Of a DNA stretch of 36,041 bases, positions 1-7,315 are shown piece after piece; position 1 is the stretch's first letter; every line of letters starts with the position of its first letter. The stretch spans positions 1 to 36,041 of the forward strand of contig JAFASY010000201.1 of assembly GCA_019244235.1 (NCBI GenBank), read 5' to 3'. A program made the position numbers and the translations under genes. The notes under the pieces were generated by a model. That model did no database searches and had not been told where the DNA came from. It saw only the letters and a list, made by a program, of their open reading frames with translations. Origin of the DNA: Chroococcidiopsidaceae cyanobacterium CP_BM_ER_R8_30 (GTDB taxonomy: Bacteria > Cyanobacteriota > Cyanobacteriia > Cyanobacteriales > Chroococcidiopsidaceae).

Positions 1-180
1 TCAGCACAAAGTAACCCAGTCATTCAAACGTTTTACTCCCGTTTACGAGCGGCGGGAAAACCCATGAAAGTTGCCAGATGTGCAGCAGCTAGAAAGCTGT
101 TACACCTTGCTTGGGCTGTGGTGAAAAAGGGGCAACCCTTTGACCCAGATTATAGGGAGATGAAGCAGCAAACCACTTGA
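1..180 (+). CDS. IS110 family transposase, C-terminal end (partial)
   Basis: An open frame runs from the window edge to a TGA at 178-180 and encodes 59 residues. The segment with SNPVIQTFYSRLRAAGKP, followed by KVARCAAARKLLHLAWAV, matches the C-terminal transposase_20 part of IS110/IS116/IS902 transposases, where SNP..FY.RL...GK and a basic R-K-L-L stretch are conserved. Only the last part of the protein is visible, so whether the element is intact cannot be judged. IS110 elements usually lack clear terminal inverted repeats, and none was recognised in 181-382, which has no other feature I can name. The element may explain the decayed state of the neighbouring SDR pseudogene, but that is inference. 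Confidence 0.8.
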   Translation, partial: SAQSNPVIQTFYSRLRAAGKPMKVARCAAARKLLHLAWAVVKKGQPFDPDYREMKQQTT

Positions 181-382
181 CAACCAACTACCGTATCTTC
201 GCTAGATCTGGGCCTATTATTAAAAACAAGGAATAGGTCGATTTAAAAAAATATTCTTCAGATTAGTCTTAAGAGAAGAGTACAGTTTAGCCTGCATCCT
301 CAGTAGAGTGTGAGATATCCCTGTTAGACAAGAGCCAAGCAGGAGTGCTAATTAAAAGGCGACTTACTTGCACTGAGCGGAA

Positions 383-1129
383 TTATTTGTAGAAGCACAA
401 CAATTGCGTTGTGTCAAGCGGATCGTGATAGAGGCAATCAACGCGAGAAAAGTGATGTTTCCGGGCGAGTGAGTAGAGAGTTTCCTGAGTTTCGGGAAAA
501 TCACTTGAAGAAATATGTTCTTCAACTCTGAAAAATTCTTGAGGAGTCAGTAAAGACCAATACTGGCGAACATTCTCCAAATAGCGCCTAATGTAAGTTT
601 CTCGGTCTTCTTCTATAGGTAGAACTATATCGATGAGAAGAAAAACGCCGTCAGTTTTTAAAAGATGCGGCAACTGACTAATAAGACAATCTTTTTGTTC
701 AAGGCTCAGATGATGGAGAGCAAAAGAAGCTAGAATAGTATCAAATTGTTCTTCTTGGTTTTGGCTTAATTGAAGAACCAATTCAAACAGGTTCCCATGA
801 ATGAACATCTTTTCGCCAGAGAGTTTCGCCGTATTGCTACGGGCAATCTCTAGAGCTGGTTCAGACAGATCAATACCACAGTAGAAATTAACGGTGGTAT
901 CTAATAGAGCCTGAGCGGCAAAGCTAGCATCTCCGCAGCCGAGGTCAAGCATCTTAAAAGGTTTATTATAGTAGCTGCCTAAAAACTTATGCAGAACGTC
1001 ATAAATTTCCTGGTGCCCCATGTAGTTCTGGTTCAGAACTTTTTGATAGAGCCTCCACTGTTCATTGAAAAACTCATTTGAGGGAGTAGATGGCTTTTCA
1101 CTCCTTTCATATTGCGATAGTTCTATCAT
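383..1129 (-). CDS. Class I SAM-dependent methyltransferase
   Basis: A 248-aa protein with a Rossmann-type methyltransferase fold. Motif I is at residues 59-70 (KMLDLGCGDASF), followed by an acidic strand end (YCGIDLSEPALEIA). The motif IV region is FDTILASFALHHLSLEQK, typical of Methyltransf_25/12 families. The substrate cannot be told from sequence. I chose the ATG at 1129 although the frame is open to 1369. AAGGAGAG lies about 12 nt upstream of this ATG, and the extra 80 residues would overlap the decayed SDR gene on the other strand and have no recognisable domain. The gene stands alone, between an IS110 remnant and a pseudogene. Confidence 0.85.
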   Translation of the reverse strand: MIELSQYERSEKPSTPSNEFFNEQWRLYQKVLNQNYMGHQEIYDVLHKFLGSYYNKPFKMLDLGCGDASFAAQALLDTTVNFYCGIDLSEPALEIARSNTAKLSGEKMFIHGNLFELVLQLSQNQEEQFDTILASFALHHLSLEQKDCLISQLPHLLKTDGVFLLIDIVLPIEEDRETYIRRYLENVRQYWSLLTPQEFFRVEEHISSSDFPETQETLYSLARKHHFSRVDCLYHDPLDTTQLLCFYK

Positions 1130-1340
1130 TATTGTGCTTTCTCTCCTTTTATGGGCAAGTTTTTGAGTCGAAGCAAGGTTCAGTATACCTCTCAAACTCC
1201 CATTAAAACCAGTAAGGAGGGAAAAAGATTGCGTAGTAAAGAGAAGAGTCAACCCGGTCAATGAAGGGTTGTAAAATCTCTTTGCAAATTTAACTTTGCA
1301 TACAGCTTCAATTACTGGGGACAATGTTAGTTGCGCGAGT

Positions 1341-1812
1341 TCGGGGTAGGGCAACATTGAAGAAATCACCTAGGAGGATTTCCAGCAAAGCTGGCGGGTG
1401 AACGCATTGGGAGCGTTTTTGGCATCGAAACAGGTGATTCCTGCCATGAAGCAAAATGGACGAGGCAACATTATTTTTATCGGTGCAACCGCCTCGCGAA
1501 GGGGTGAGGCAAGAACAGCTGCCTTTGCTCCTGCCAAAGCCGCTCAGAAAAGTTTGGCAGAGTCGATGGCGCGTCATCTCTGGCCATTGGGTGTGCATGC
1601 GTCATCTCTGGCCATTGGGTGTGCATGTGGCGCTGGTTCTCATAGATGCGGTTGTGGATACACCAGCAACACGCAGGATGATGCCAGATAAACCGAATAG
1701 CTTTTTTACTCAACCTGATGACATTGCAGAGACAATCTTTGGAATCAGACAACAAAACCCCTTAGCTTGGACTTTTGAGATTGAAGTGCGTCCCTTTGGT
1801 GAGACTTGGTAG
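1341..1812 (+). pseudogene. Short-chain dehydrogenase/reductase pseudogene
   Basis: Two overlapping frames together make the C-terminal two thirds of an SDR. The first covers EDFQQSWRVNALGAFLASKQ, then GRGNIIFIGATASRRG and an F-x3-K form of the active-site helix (AAFAPAKAA). The second continues through LWPLGVHVALVLIDAVVDTP to the TAG at 1810-1812. The switch occurs inside a 28-bp tandem duplication at 1571-1626; removing one copy restores one frame. Upstream, in-frame TAG codons at 1371-1373 and 1347-1349 interrupt what still looks like SDR sequence (GNIEEIT before the stop). The N-terminal cofactor-binding half is missing. The gene is therefore dead by 5' loss, stop codons and a duplication frameshift. 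Confidence 0.85.
1571..1626. repeat. Perfect 28-bp tandem duplication
   Basis: Bases 1571-1598 and 1599-1626 are identical 28-mers beginning GCGTCATCTC and ending GTGTGCAT. They lie inside the SDR pseudogene. Since 28 is not a multiple of three, the second copy shifts the frame by one, which fits the observed frame change exactly. Perfect identity suggests a recent replication-slippage event. Confidence 0.95.
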
Positions 1813-1860
1813 GAGGAAATCCAGCCATCTTTCGTTGAGATTCACTTTTTTCTAAAAATC

Positions 1861-1876
1861 TGTTACAACAGATACA
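1861..1876. promoter_or_regulatory. NtcA-like binding site upstream of the glutamine riboswitch
   Basis: TGTTACAACAGATACA fits the NtcA consensus TGTA-N8-TACA at seven of eight defined positions. It ends 10 nt before the first base of the riboswitch at 1887, so it would overlap or abut the promoter core. In Synechocystis, NtcA represses the gif genes from promoter-overlapping sites, so a repressor role is the natural guess. The transcription start is not mapped. Confidence 0.5.
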
Positions 1877-1886
1877 GAAATAAAAA

Positions 1887-1959
1887 CGTTCATCTCCTCT
1901 AGAGCCATAAGGCCTGACTGAGGAGACGGAAGTAGGGACTTGTCCTGAAGGAACGCGCC
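1887..1959 (+). promoter_or_regulatory. Glutamine riboswitch (glnA / downstream-peptide motif)
   Basis: The RNA has the layout of the cyanobacterial glutamine-II riboswitch. P1 pairs CGTTC at 1887-1891 with GAACG at 1951-1955. P2 pairs TCTCCTC at 1893-1899 with GAGGAGA at 1920-1926 and carries an inner GCC/GGC hairpin. The signature ACGGAAGTAGG follows at 1926-1936, a short AGG...CCT helix comes next, and the conserved TGAAGGAACGCGCC closes the motif at 1946-1959. The family binds L-glutamine and switches on small genes downstream when nitrogen is plentiful; in Synechocystis it controls gifB. Here a 47-codon gene starts 34 nt after the motif, with its ribosome binding site in that spacer. Confidence 0.88.
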
Positions 1960-1992
1960 CCAATCACAACAACTTCCTTGGAGGCGATTAAG

Positions 1993-2136
1993 ATGAAACC
2001 TACTACTCACGCTCAGTCTGTCCAAGAACGATACCGTTATCTTATGGTGGCCGATCCCCAAGCACTCAAGCGACGCCAGCAATGCATATTAATGCGTGGT
2101 TTGCAGCAAATTGACTTCGACACTTTGTCTGCTTGA
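1993..2136 (+). CDS. gifA: IF7-like glutamine synthetase inactivating factor (small protein)
   Basis: A 47-aa basic protein directly behind a glutamine riboswitch, with TTGGAGGCG about 8 nt before the ATG. The core LMVADPQALKRRQQCILMR resembles the IF7/IF17 core (LMM...Q.IK.RQQ.ML.R). Arginines R15, R28 and R35 have the 13- and 7-residue spacing of R8, R21 and R28 of Synechocystis IF7, which, as I recall, are needed for binding glutamine synthetase. IF7 is about 65 aa, so this protein has a shorter C-terminus. IF proteins block type I glutamine synthetase when ammonium is abundant, and the riboswitch plus NtcA-like site match that role. The homology call rests on alignment by eye; it could be another short peptide of the downstream-peptide class. 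Confidence 0.62.
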   Translation: MKPTTHAQSVQERYRYLMVADPQALKRRQQCILMRGLQQIDFDTLSA

Positions 2137-2241
2137 TTATCATTCGCTAGGGATACGTCAGTTGCTAGACGACATGGCTACCCTGTAGGTCCTAGCTTGT
2201 ACAAATAGTTAGTCTTTTGCAAGTTAAGCTTAAGGGGTAAC

Positions 2242-2481
2242 ATGACTCAAAAGCCACATCAGCCAGTTGATTTACATTTGTCAGTCCATGAAAGCGCTGA
2301 CCCTAGCGTTATCAGCTCTAATCCAGAGCAAGAAGCTTCTGGAGTGTCGAATGACTTAAATGACTCCGTTCATGATGACGAAAACGTAGACGTTCCTCAT
2401 CCAGGATTATTTGATCCTGCTCAAGATGATGAAAATGTTGTAGATCGTCAAGTTGGCATCGCTAATCTCAGCGCTGGCTGA
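2242..2481 (+). CDS. Small acidic hypothetical protein
   Basis: A 79-aa, strongly acidic, hydrophilic protein with no signal peptide or membrane segment. AAGGGG lies 5 nt before the ATG. It contains two similar units (VHDDENVDVPHPGLFDP and AQDDENVVD), suggesting an internal duplication of a D-D-E-N-V motif. The protein is probably disordered. It starts 105 nt after the IF7-like gene on the same strand, so co-transcription is possible but not shown. I do not recognise the family. Confidence 0.55.
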   Translation: MTQKPHQPVDLHLSVHESADPSVISSNPEQEASGVSNDLNDSVHDDENVDVPHPGLFDPAQDDENVVDRQVGIANLSAG

Positions 2482-2513
2482 GCAACTGTGTTGTATTGCC
2501 TACGATACCAATA

Positions 2514-3377
2514 TCAACCTAGTTCGACTGTCATCTTCACCACAGTTTCTACAGTAGATCTGGGTGGTGCCTGGATTAAATGCTCTCCAATATTGAGGGC
2601 ATTTCTGGGAGCGCTCCAGGGTTCTAAGCAGTAGAAGTCTTTACCTTTCACAGTCCAGAACACTAGGGTGGAGTAGTGGTCATCACACCCAATGGTGAGT
2701 TTCAGGTTGCGGTCCCGATCTGTGACGGTGGCTGATGAACCAGTTAGGTTGATAAAGGCAATATCAATTTCTTCTTGGTCAAAGTCAAACTGCCCAGAGA
2801 ATGAGTAAACCTCATTTCCTCCCTTGATCTTGTATTTGGTAGAGGGGATATCAAAGGTTAATGCTTCTTTATTTGCTACAGCGAAGTAAGGATGAATTCC
2901 TGTCGCAAAAGGCATTGGCTGCTCTGACAAATTTGTGTGACGGTAGTGCAGCTGCAAACTATTGCCCCGCAGGGTATAGATAAAATTCAGCTCAAAGTCA
3001 AAGGGATATCCAGCCCAAGTTGTCTCATTGCTTTTGAGACTGACTGTCAGGCTAGCACCATCTTTGGTAGATTGATTTGTAGCTTGCCAAGGGAGATTCC
3101 GAGCAAAGCCATGCTGCTTGAGGTGGTAAGTCTGTCCGTTCAGGGTATAAGTATCTTCTTGTAGGTTGCCACAGATGGGAAACAGTAAGGGAATGCCACC
3201 CCGTACTGTTAGGCTGGGGTCCTTAAACCGCTCAGCGTCCATGTAGAGAATTTCCTGATTGGCAATCTGCCAACGGGTGATAATGCCTCCACGTTCGGGT
3301 ACCACAGCAACCTGGGCATTGCCATCAGAAAGCACGTAGGTTTTGTACTGCTGCTGCTCAACTGCGATCACAGACAT
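2514..3377 (-). CDS. Aldose 1-epimerase family protein
   Basis: A 287-aa galactose-mutarotase-like protein of the cytoplasmic aldose/hexose-6-phosphate epimerase group. The GGIPLLFPICGNL stretch at residues 60-72 is typical of the family. H89 (KQHGFAR) and H162 (GIHPYF) are in the positions of the two active-site histidines, and E252 (CLEPWSAPRNALN) matches the catalytic glutamate. The enzyme interconverts alpha and beta anomers of a free or phosphorylated sugar; the substrate is not resolved. It lies upstream of the carbonic anhydrase 3' end on the same strand, about 100 nt apart, and is probably a separate unit. Confidence 0.85.
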   Translation of the reverse strand: MSVIAVEQQQYKTYVLSDGNAQVAVVPERGGIITRWQIANQEILYMDAERFKDPSLTVRGGIPLLFPICGNLQEDTYTLNGQTYHLKQHGFARNLPWQATNQSTKDGASLTVSLKSNETTWAGYPFDFELNFIYTLRGNSLQLHYRHTNLSEQPMPFATGIHPYFAVANKEALTFDIPSTKYKIKGGNEVYSFSGQFDFDQEEIDIAFINLTGSSATVTDRDRNLKLTIGCDDHYSTLVFWTVKGKDFYCLEPWSAPRNALNIGEHLIQAPPRSTVETVVKMTVELG

Positions 3378-3481
3378 AAGAGATTACCAAAGACAACTGC
3401 CACTAAGGTCGCACATAATTACTTCTCTGCAACGAGAAAATCTCTCGAACCTCGTCCGAATTTCCCCTTAGCCTCTTCTGG

Positions 3482-4156
3482 TTAAGCTGGTATGCTCACA
3501 ATCAATGGATCTGGGACAGGGAAGGAACGTTTTTCCAACAGAATAAATTTTCGCAGTTCAGCATTGTACGCAAAGATCGTCCCTGACTCAATTTCGTAAA
3601 TCCAGGCATGGAGATTCAATTGCCCACTGTGCAATTTAGAACGAATTGCAGGATAGGTTTCCAAGTTTCTAATCTGCGTCAAAACATTTTGCTCAACCGC
3701 TATCTTTAAAAGCCTATCAGCTTCTAAACCAACATAATTGTCTAGCACTAAACGACGGGTTGCTTCACCATGACGCTTTAACCAACTGTGTACAAGTGGC
3801 ATCTGCTCTGATAGGGAATTAATTTGCAGTAATCCCTTCATTGCTCCACAATGGGAGTGTCCACAAATGATAATATCTTTAATACCTACTCCCTGTACGG
3901 CATATTCAATTCCTGCTCCTTCAGCACTATCAGCAGTTCCGTAGGCAGGAATGATGTTACCGACATTCCGCATCACAAAGAGTTCCCCTGGCTGTGCTTG
4001 GGTGATTAAACAAGGATCAATGCGGGAATCAGAGCAAGTAATGAACAAAACTTCTGGAGACTGACCAGTAGATAGCTGTTCAAAGAGTTCTCTGTGATGA
4101 CTGAAGTAGTTAGTGTGAAATGCATTGAGTCCTTGAATAAGTCCTGTAACTGACAT
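3482..4156 (-). CDS. Beta-class carbonic anhydrase, CcaA/IcfA-like
   Basis: A 224-aa beta-carbonic anhydrase that interconverts CO2 and bicarbonate. The zinc site is C41 (CSDSR), H100 and C103 (GHSHCGAM), with the D43-R45 dyad. The stretch EATRRLVLDNY and the later HAWIYEIESG are close to carboxysomal CcaA of Synechocystis. The long C-terminal extension of CcaA is missing here: the protein ends about 30 residues after that strand. That tail is thought to help recruit CcaA to the carboxysome, so this protein may be free in the cytoplasm. I chose the ATG at 4156 because GGGAAGGA sits just upstream; the frame stays open to 4201. Confidence 0.92.
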   Translation of the reverse strand: MSVTGLIQGLNAFHTNYFSHHRELFEQLSTGQSPEVLFITCSDSRIDPCLITQAQPGELFVMRNVGNIIPAYGTADSAEGAGIEYAVQGVGIKDIIICGHSHCGAMKGLLQINSLSEQMPLVHSWLKRHGEATRRLVLDNYVGLEADRLLKIAVEQNVLTQIRNLETYPAIRSKLHSGQLNLHAWIYEIESGTIFAYNAELRKFILLEKRSFPVPDPLIVSIPA

Positions 4157-4301
4157 GATTTCCTTCCCTAATTTCGGTAAAGCAGGCTGGTCGTTTAGCA
4201 CCTTGTCGTTAAGGACTGAAGGTTCTTAGCTTTAGGATTCCCTTTATAAAGAGAATTGTATCACTTCTATAAGTTTTGTAAACATGTTGGTGGTATAGCT
4301 G

Positions 4302-4332
4302 CTGTCGGCCCTGCATTAGGAAAGGGCGGCAG
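4302..4332. repeat. Imperfect hairpin between carbonic anhydrase and aldehyde dehydrogenase genes
   Basis: The arm at 4302-4312 pairs with 4323-4332 through about 10 base pairs with one bulge and a 10-nt loop. Neither strand has a T-run after the stem, so it is not a classical intrinsic terminator. It may still end or protect the aldehyde dehydrogenase transcript, whose stop is at 4401. Confidence 0.35.
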
Positions 4333-4400
4333 TAAGCCTCTCGTTCTGCCGCGTCGTCCTTATCAACTGCAATATCTTTCGCTTCCTGCAACAAAAAAAG

Positions 4401-5912
4401 TCAAAGCTGTATACAGACTGCTTTGACTTCGGTATAAAGTTCCAACGCGTCATGTCCCATTTCACGACCCCATCCTGATTGCTTATAGCCGCCAAAGGGC
4501 AGGGCAGCATCGAAGACGTTGTAGCAATTAATCCAGACTGTACCCGCGCGAAGTTTGCTAGCCAGACTATGTGCTTTTGACAGGTTGTTTGTCCAGATTC
4601 CCGCAGCCAATCCGTAGACACTATCGTTAGCAAATGGTATGAGTTCATCAACCTGTTGGAATGGCATGGCTGTCACTACAGGTCCAAAAATCTCTTCCTG
4701 CACCACTTTCATTGTCTGCTTAGTATTAACCAGAACTGTTGGCTCAACAAAGTATCCCTGACTTTCAATTCGCTGTCCGCCTACCGCAGCTTTTGCACCT
4801 TCAGAAAAACCTGACTGTAAATAGCCACAGACGCGATCGAGCTGCTCGTCAGAAACGAGTGGTCCCATTTCAGTGTCAGGGTTGAGCCCAGGACCAACTT
4901 TGATATTCTTGGCTTTTTGGGCAACTCCCTCAACAACTTGATCGAAAATAGCTTGTTCAACGTAGAGCCTTGAGCCAGCAGCACAGCATTGACCGTGATT
5001 AAAAAAGATTGAATTAGCTGCACCTGCGATTGCTGTTTCTAAGTCGGCATCTTTAAACACAATGTTGGGAGATTTACCGCCTAGCTCCAGCGTGACTTTT
5101 TTGAGATTGCCAGCCGCCGCTTTAACGATGAGTTTGCCCACTTCCGTAGAGCCAGTGAAGGCGACTTTATCAACATCGGGATGGGCAGCTAGGGGTGCTC
5201 CTGCCGTTTCACCGTATCCCGTAACGATATTCACCACACCATCAGGAAATCCAGCTTCGCACAACAGTTCTCCTAAACGCAAGGATGACAGGGGAGTTTG
5301 TTCAGCGGGTTTCAGGACAACTGTACAGCCAGTAGCTAGCGCTGGGCCTAATTTCCAGGCTGCCATTAGTAGCGGAAAGTTCCAGGGGATAATTTGTCCA
5401 ACAACGCCAACTGGTTCACGCACAGTGTAGGCAAAATACTGGGTGTCGGGAGTGTAAGGCACGGAGAGAGGAATCGTATTACCCTCAATTTTGGTTGCCC
5501 ATCCTGCCATGTACCGCAACAAATCAACAGCAAGCGGCACATCAGCGACACGAGCGACACTGATTGGTTTACCATTATCGAGAGATTCTAATTCTGCCAA
5601 CTCTTCCAGATGTGTCTCTAATAGGTCAGCTAATTTCCAGATTAAGCGTCCGCGCTCTGAGACTGTCAGCTTTGACCAGGGACCGCTATCGAAAGCAGAG
5701 CGAGCAGCTTTTACTGCTCGGTTAATATCTTCACTATCACCGGAAGCAACGTGAGCGATGGTATGACCTGTTGCTGGGTTGAACACCGGAAAAGTTTGAC
5801 CGCTGGCAGATTCAACCCATTTTCCTCCAATCAGGAGTTTAAACGGTTGGCTTAAAAACTTCGATGTCTGAGTCTTTAACTGAACTTCAGTCTCTTGCAT
5901 TTGCGTTGACAT
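4401..5912 (-). CDS. NAD(P)-dependent aldehyde dehydrogenase
   Basis: A 503-aa member of the ALDH superfamily, closest in feel to class 1/2 and betaine-aldehyde-type enzymes. Visible motifs are IIPWNFPLLMAAWKLGPALA (cofactor binding), GFTGSTEVGK-like AFTGSTEVGK, the catalytic glutamate E276 in LELGG, and the nucleophile C310 in NHGQCCAAGSR. It oxidises an aldehyde to the acid in the cytoplasm; the substrate cannot be assigned from sequence. Length is normal. The gene diverges from the small ORF and Rieske oxygenase at 6080-7251 across 167 nt, which leaves open a shared promoter region. Confidence 0.92.
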   Translation of the reverse strand: MSTQMQETEVQLKTQTSKFLSQPFKLLIGGKWVESASGQTFPVFNPATGHTIAHVASGDSEDINRAVKAARSAFDSGPWSKLTVSERGRLIWKLADLLETHLEELAELESLDNGKPISVARVADVPLAVDLLRYMAGWATKIEGNTIPLSVPYTPDTQYFAYTVREPVGVVGQIIPWNFPLLMAAWKLGPALATGCTVVLKPAEQTPLSSLRLGELLCEAGFPDGVVNIVTGYGETAGAPLAAHPDVDKVAFTGSTEVGKLIVKAAAGNLKKVTLELGGKSPNIVFKDADLETAIAGAANSIFFNHGQCCAAGSRLYVEQAIFDQVVEGVAQKAKNIKVGPGLNPDTEMGPLVSDEQLDRVCGYLQSGFSEGAKAAVGGQRIESQGYFVEPTVLVNTKQTMKVVQEEIFGPVVTAMPFQQVDELIPFANDSVYGLAAGIWTNNLSKAHSLASKLRAGTVWINCYNVFDAALPFGGYKQSGWGREMGHDALELYTEVKAVCIQL

Positions 5913-6079
5913 ATTTTTATCTATTTTTGTGTATTAGGGTAAAGAGTCAGAAAGATTTATCATAGGTTTTAAAACAAAGATAAAGCAAGTGTTTTTTACA
6001 TATTTCAAACAGCGATTCTCAAACACTGCCTTCACTCGGTAGCCCGTCAAAGAATTCTTTTTGGTAACTATAGTAAAAA

Positions 6080-6238
6080 ATGACACAGATAGTTGAACCT
6101 TTAAATGAATTTGAGAACCACAAAATCATAGAGGCAGTGCGTCGCTATACTTGGAAAATGAGCATGTCACAGCCATTAGAAAAGAAGGTTCTGCTAGAAT
6201 TAATCAAACCAGTTTCGATCACTAGAAGTACTCTATAA
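6080..6238 (+). CDS. Small hypothetical protein upstream of a Rieske oxygenase
   Basis: A 52-aa reading frame from the ATG at 6080 to the TAA at 6236-6238. The sequence has an amphipathic look (FENHKIIEAVRRYTWKM, then PLEKKVLLELIKPV) and no membrane segment. It ends 5 nt before the ATG of the Rieske gene, which has no clear ribosome binding site of its own, so translational coupling would make sense. This ORF also lacks a good Shine-Dalgarno sequence. I do not recognise a family. Confidence 0.4.
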   Translation: MTQIVEPLNEFENHKIIEAVRRYTWKMSMSQPLEKKVLLELIKPVSITRSTL

Positions 6239-6243
6239 TAAAA

Positions 6244-7251
6244 ATGGAAAACACCATGCGCTCGATGCTTCCCGGCGCTCCCTGGTTGTTGGCACATAAG
6301 TCGATGTTGAAGGTCAACCAACCCCGAAAGATTTCCCTGTATGGCATTGACTATGTGATGTGGAAGGATGCAACGGAAACAGTTCATGCTTTGCCGAATG
6401 CCTGTCCACATATGGGGGCGATGCTGTCAGAAGGATGGTGTGAAGCTCAAAGTGATGATACAAGCGTTGTTGTGTGTCCGTTTCATGCCTTACCCTTTGA
6501 TGCAACAGGTTGCACAGTTTTACCGGGTTCAGGCAAGAAAACACTACCTCAATTAAAACCTTTAAAACTCATCATTCAAGGTGATTTCATCTGGTCGTAT
6601 GGTGGATACGAACTCAAAATTCCCATCCCTACTGTGTTGGATGAAATTGCAAAGGAATACTATTTTGTTGGCTCTACAGGTGATCGCAGTGTTGAAACAG
6701 ATCTGCTGACCATGCTGCTCAATATGCATGACTACAATCATCAGAACGGTACACATCGAGATTTGTTCCGCATCACAGATGTTAAGTTTCACCAATTCAT
6801 TGACGACGGGCATCATTCCCATGCGTTTTATGACTTACCCACCGCACCTTACAAGTTGACAGAAAAACTGAGAAAACCTAATTTGTTTCTGCTACCCACC
6901 ACGATTAAGGCACACTTAGAAAATCATTTCCCATCCCTAGTCATTTTTCACGGCGAGATGCCATGGGGTAAAGCAGCACAGTGCCATCTCTTTGTGCCGG
7001 AAGCTGAGAATCGCACTCGAACATACATTTTACTTTTTGGGCAAGCTAAACATCCTGCCTTTAAACTCTTGGGCAGCACTTATCTCAAATTCGGTAAAGT
7101 CGTTATCGATCAAGATGCGGATATTTTGAGCAAACTTTATCCAGACGCACCACAGAAGATTAAACTCAACAATGAAGTGGGAATGGATTGGGTACGACGG
7201 AACTTTGAGAGTTTTCCCAAAGTCGTTGCAGAGCCAAATCTTTCTAGATGA
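6244..7251 (+). CDS. Rieske non-heme iron oxygenase
   Basis: A 335-aa oxygenase with an N-terminal Rieske [2Fe-2S] domain: C54 and H56 (ACPHMGA) and C78 and H81 (VCPFHALPFD). The C-terminal catalytic part has D163-x2-H166-x4-H171 (HDYNHQNGTHRD), the usual spacing for two histidines of the mononuclear iron site. Such enzymes hydroxylate or demethylate a ring substrate and take electrons from a ferredoxin or reductase, not seen nearby. The substrate is unknown. It is unlike the second Rieske oxygenase at 33542-34591 in sequence and context. It follows the small ORF at 6080 and diverges from the aldehyde dehydrogenase. Confidence 0.85.
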   Translation: MENTMRSMLPGAPWLLAHKSMLKVNQPRKISLYGIDYVMWKDATETVHALPNACPHMGAMLSEGWCEAQSDDTSVVVCPFHALPFDATGCTVLPGSGKKTLPQLKPLKLIIQGDFIWSYGGYELKIPIPTVLDEIAKEYYFVGSTGDRSVETDLLTMLLNMHDYNHQNGTHRDLFRITDVKFHQFIDDGHHSHAFYDLPTAPYKLTEKLRKPNLFLLPTTIKAHLENHFPSLVIFHGEMPWGKAAQCHLFVPEAENRTRTYILLFGQAKHPAFKLLGSTYLKFGKVVIDQDADILSKLYPDAPQKIKLNNEVGMDWVRRNFESFPKVVAEPNLSR

Positions 7252-7315
7252 AACCCAATTAGCTTTGTCGTGTCAAAATAAGACTTTAGGGCGCGTTGAA
7301 CTATCGATCCAGTAG

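Noticed and set aside
1130-1369. 80-residue N-terminal extension of the methyltransferase
   Set aside because: It overlaps the SDR pseudogene on the other strand, has no known domain, and the internal ATG at 1129 has a good ribosome binding site.
1745-2082. Minus-strand open frames across the riboswitch region
   Set aside because: They run antisense through a structured RNA and the IF7-like gene and resemble no family.
2146-2196. GCTAGG...CCTAGC inverted repeat as terminator of the IF7-like gene
   Set aside because: Only 6 bp with a 39-nt loop and no T-run.
4209-4394. 61-codon minus-strand frame between carbonic anhydrase and aldehyde dehydrogenase
   Set aside because: No recognisable domain and no ribosome binding site; the segment contains a hairpin that explains its structure better.
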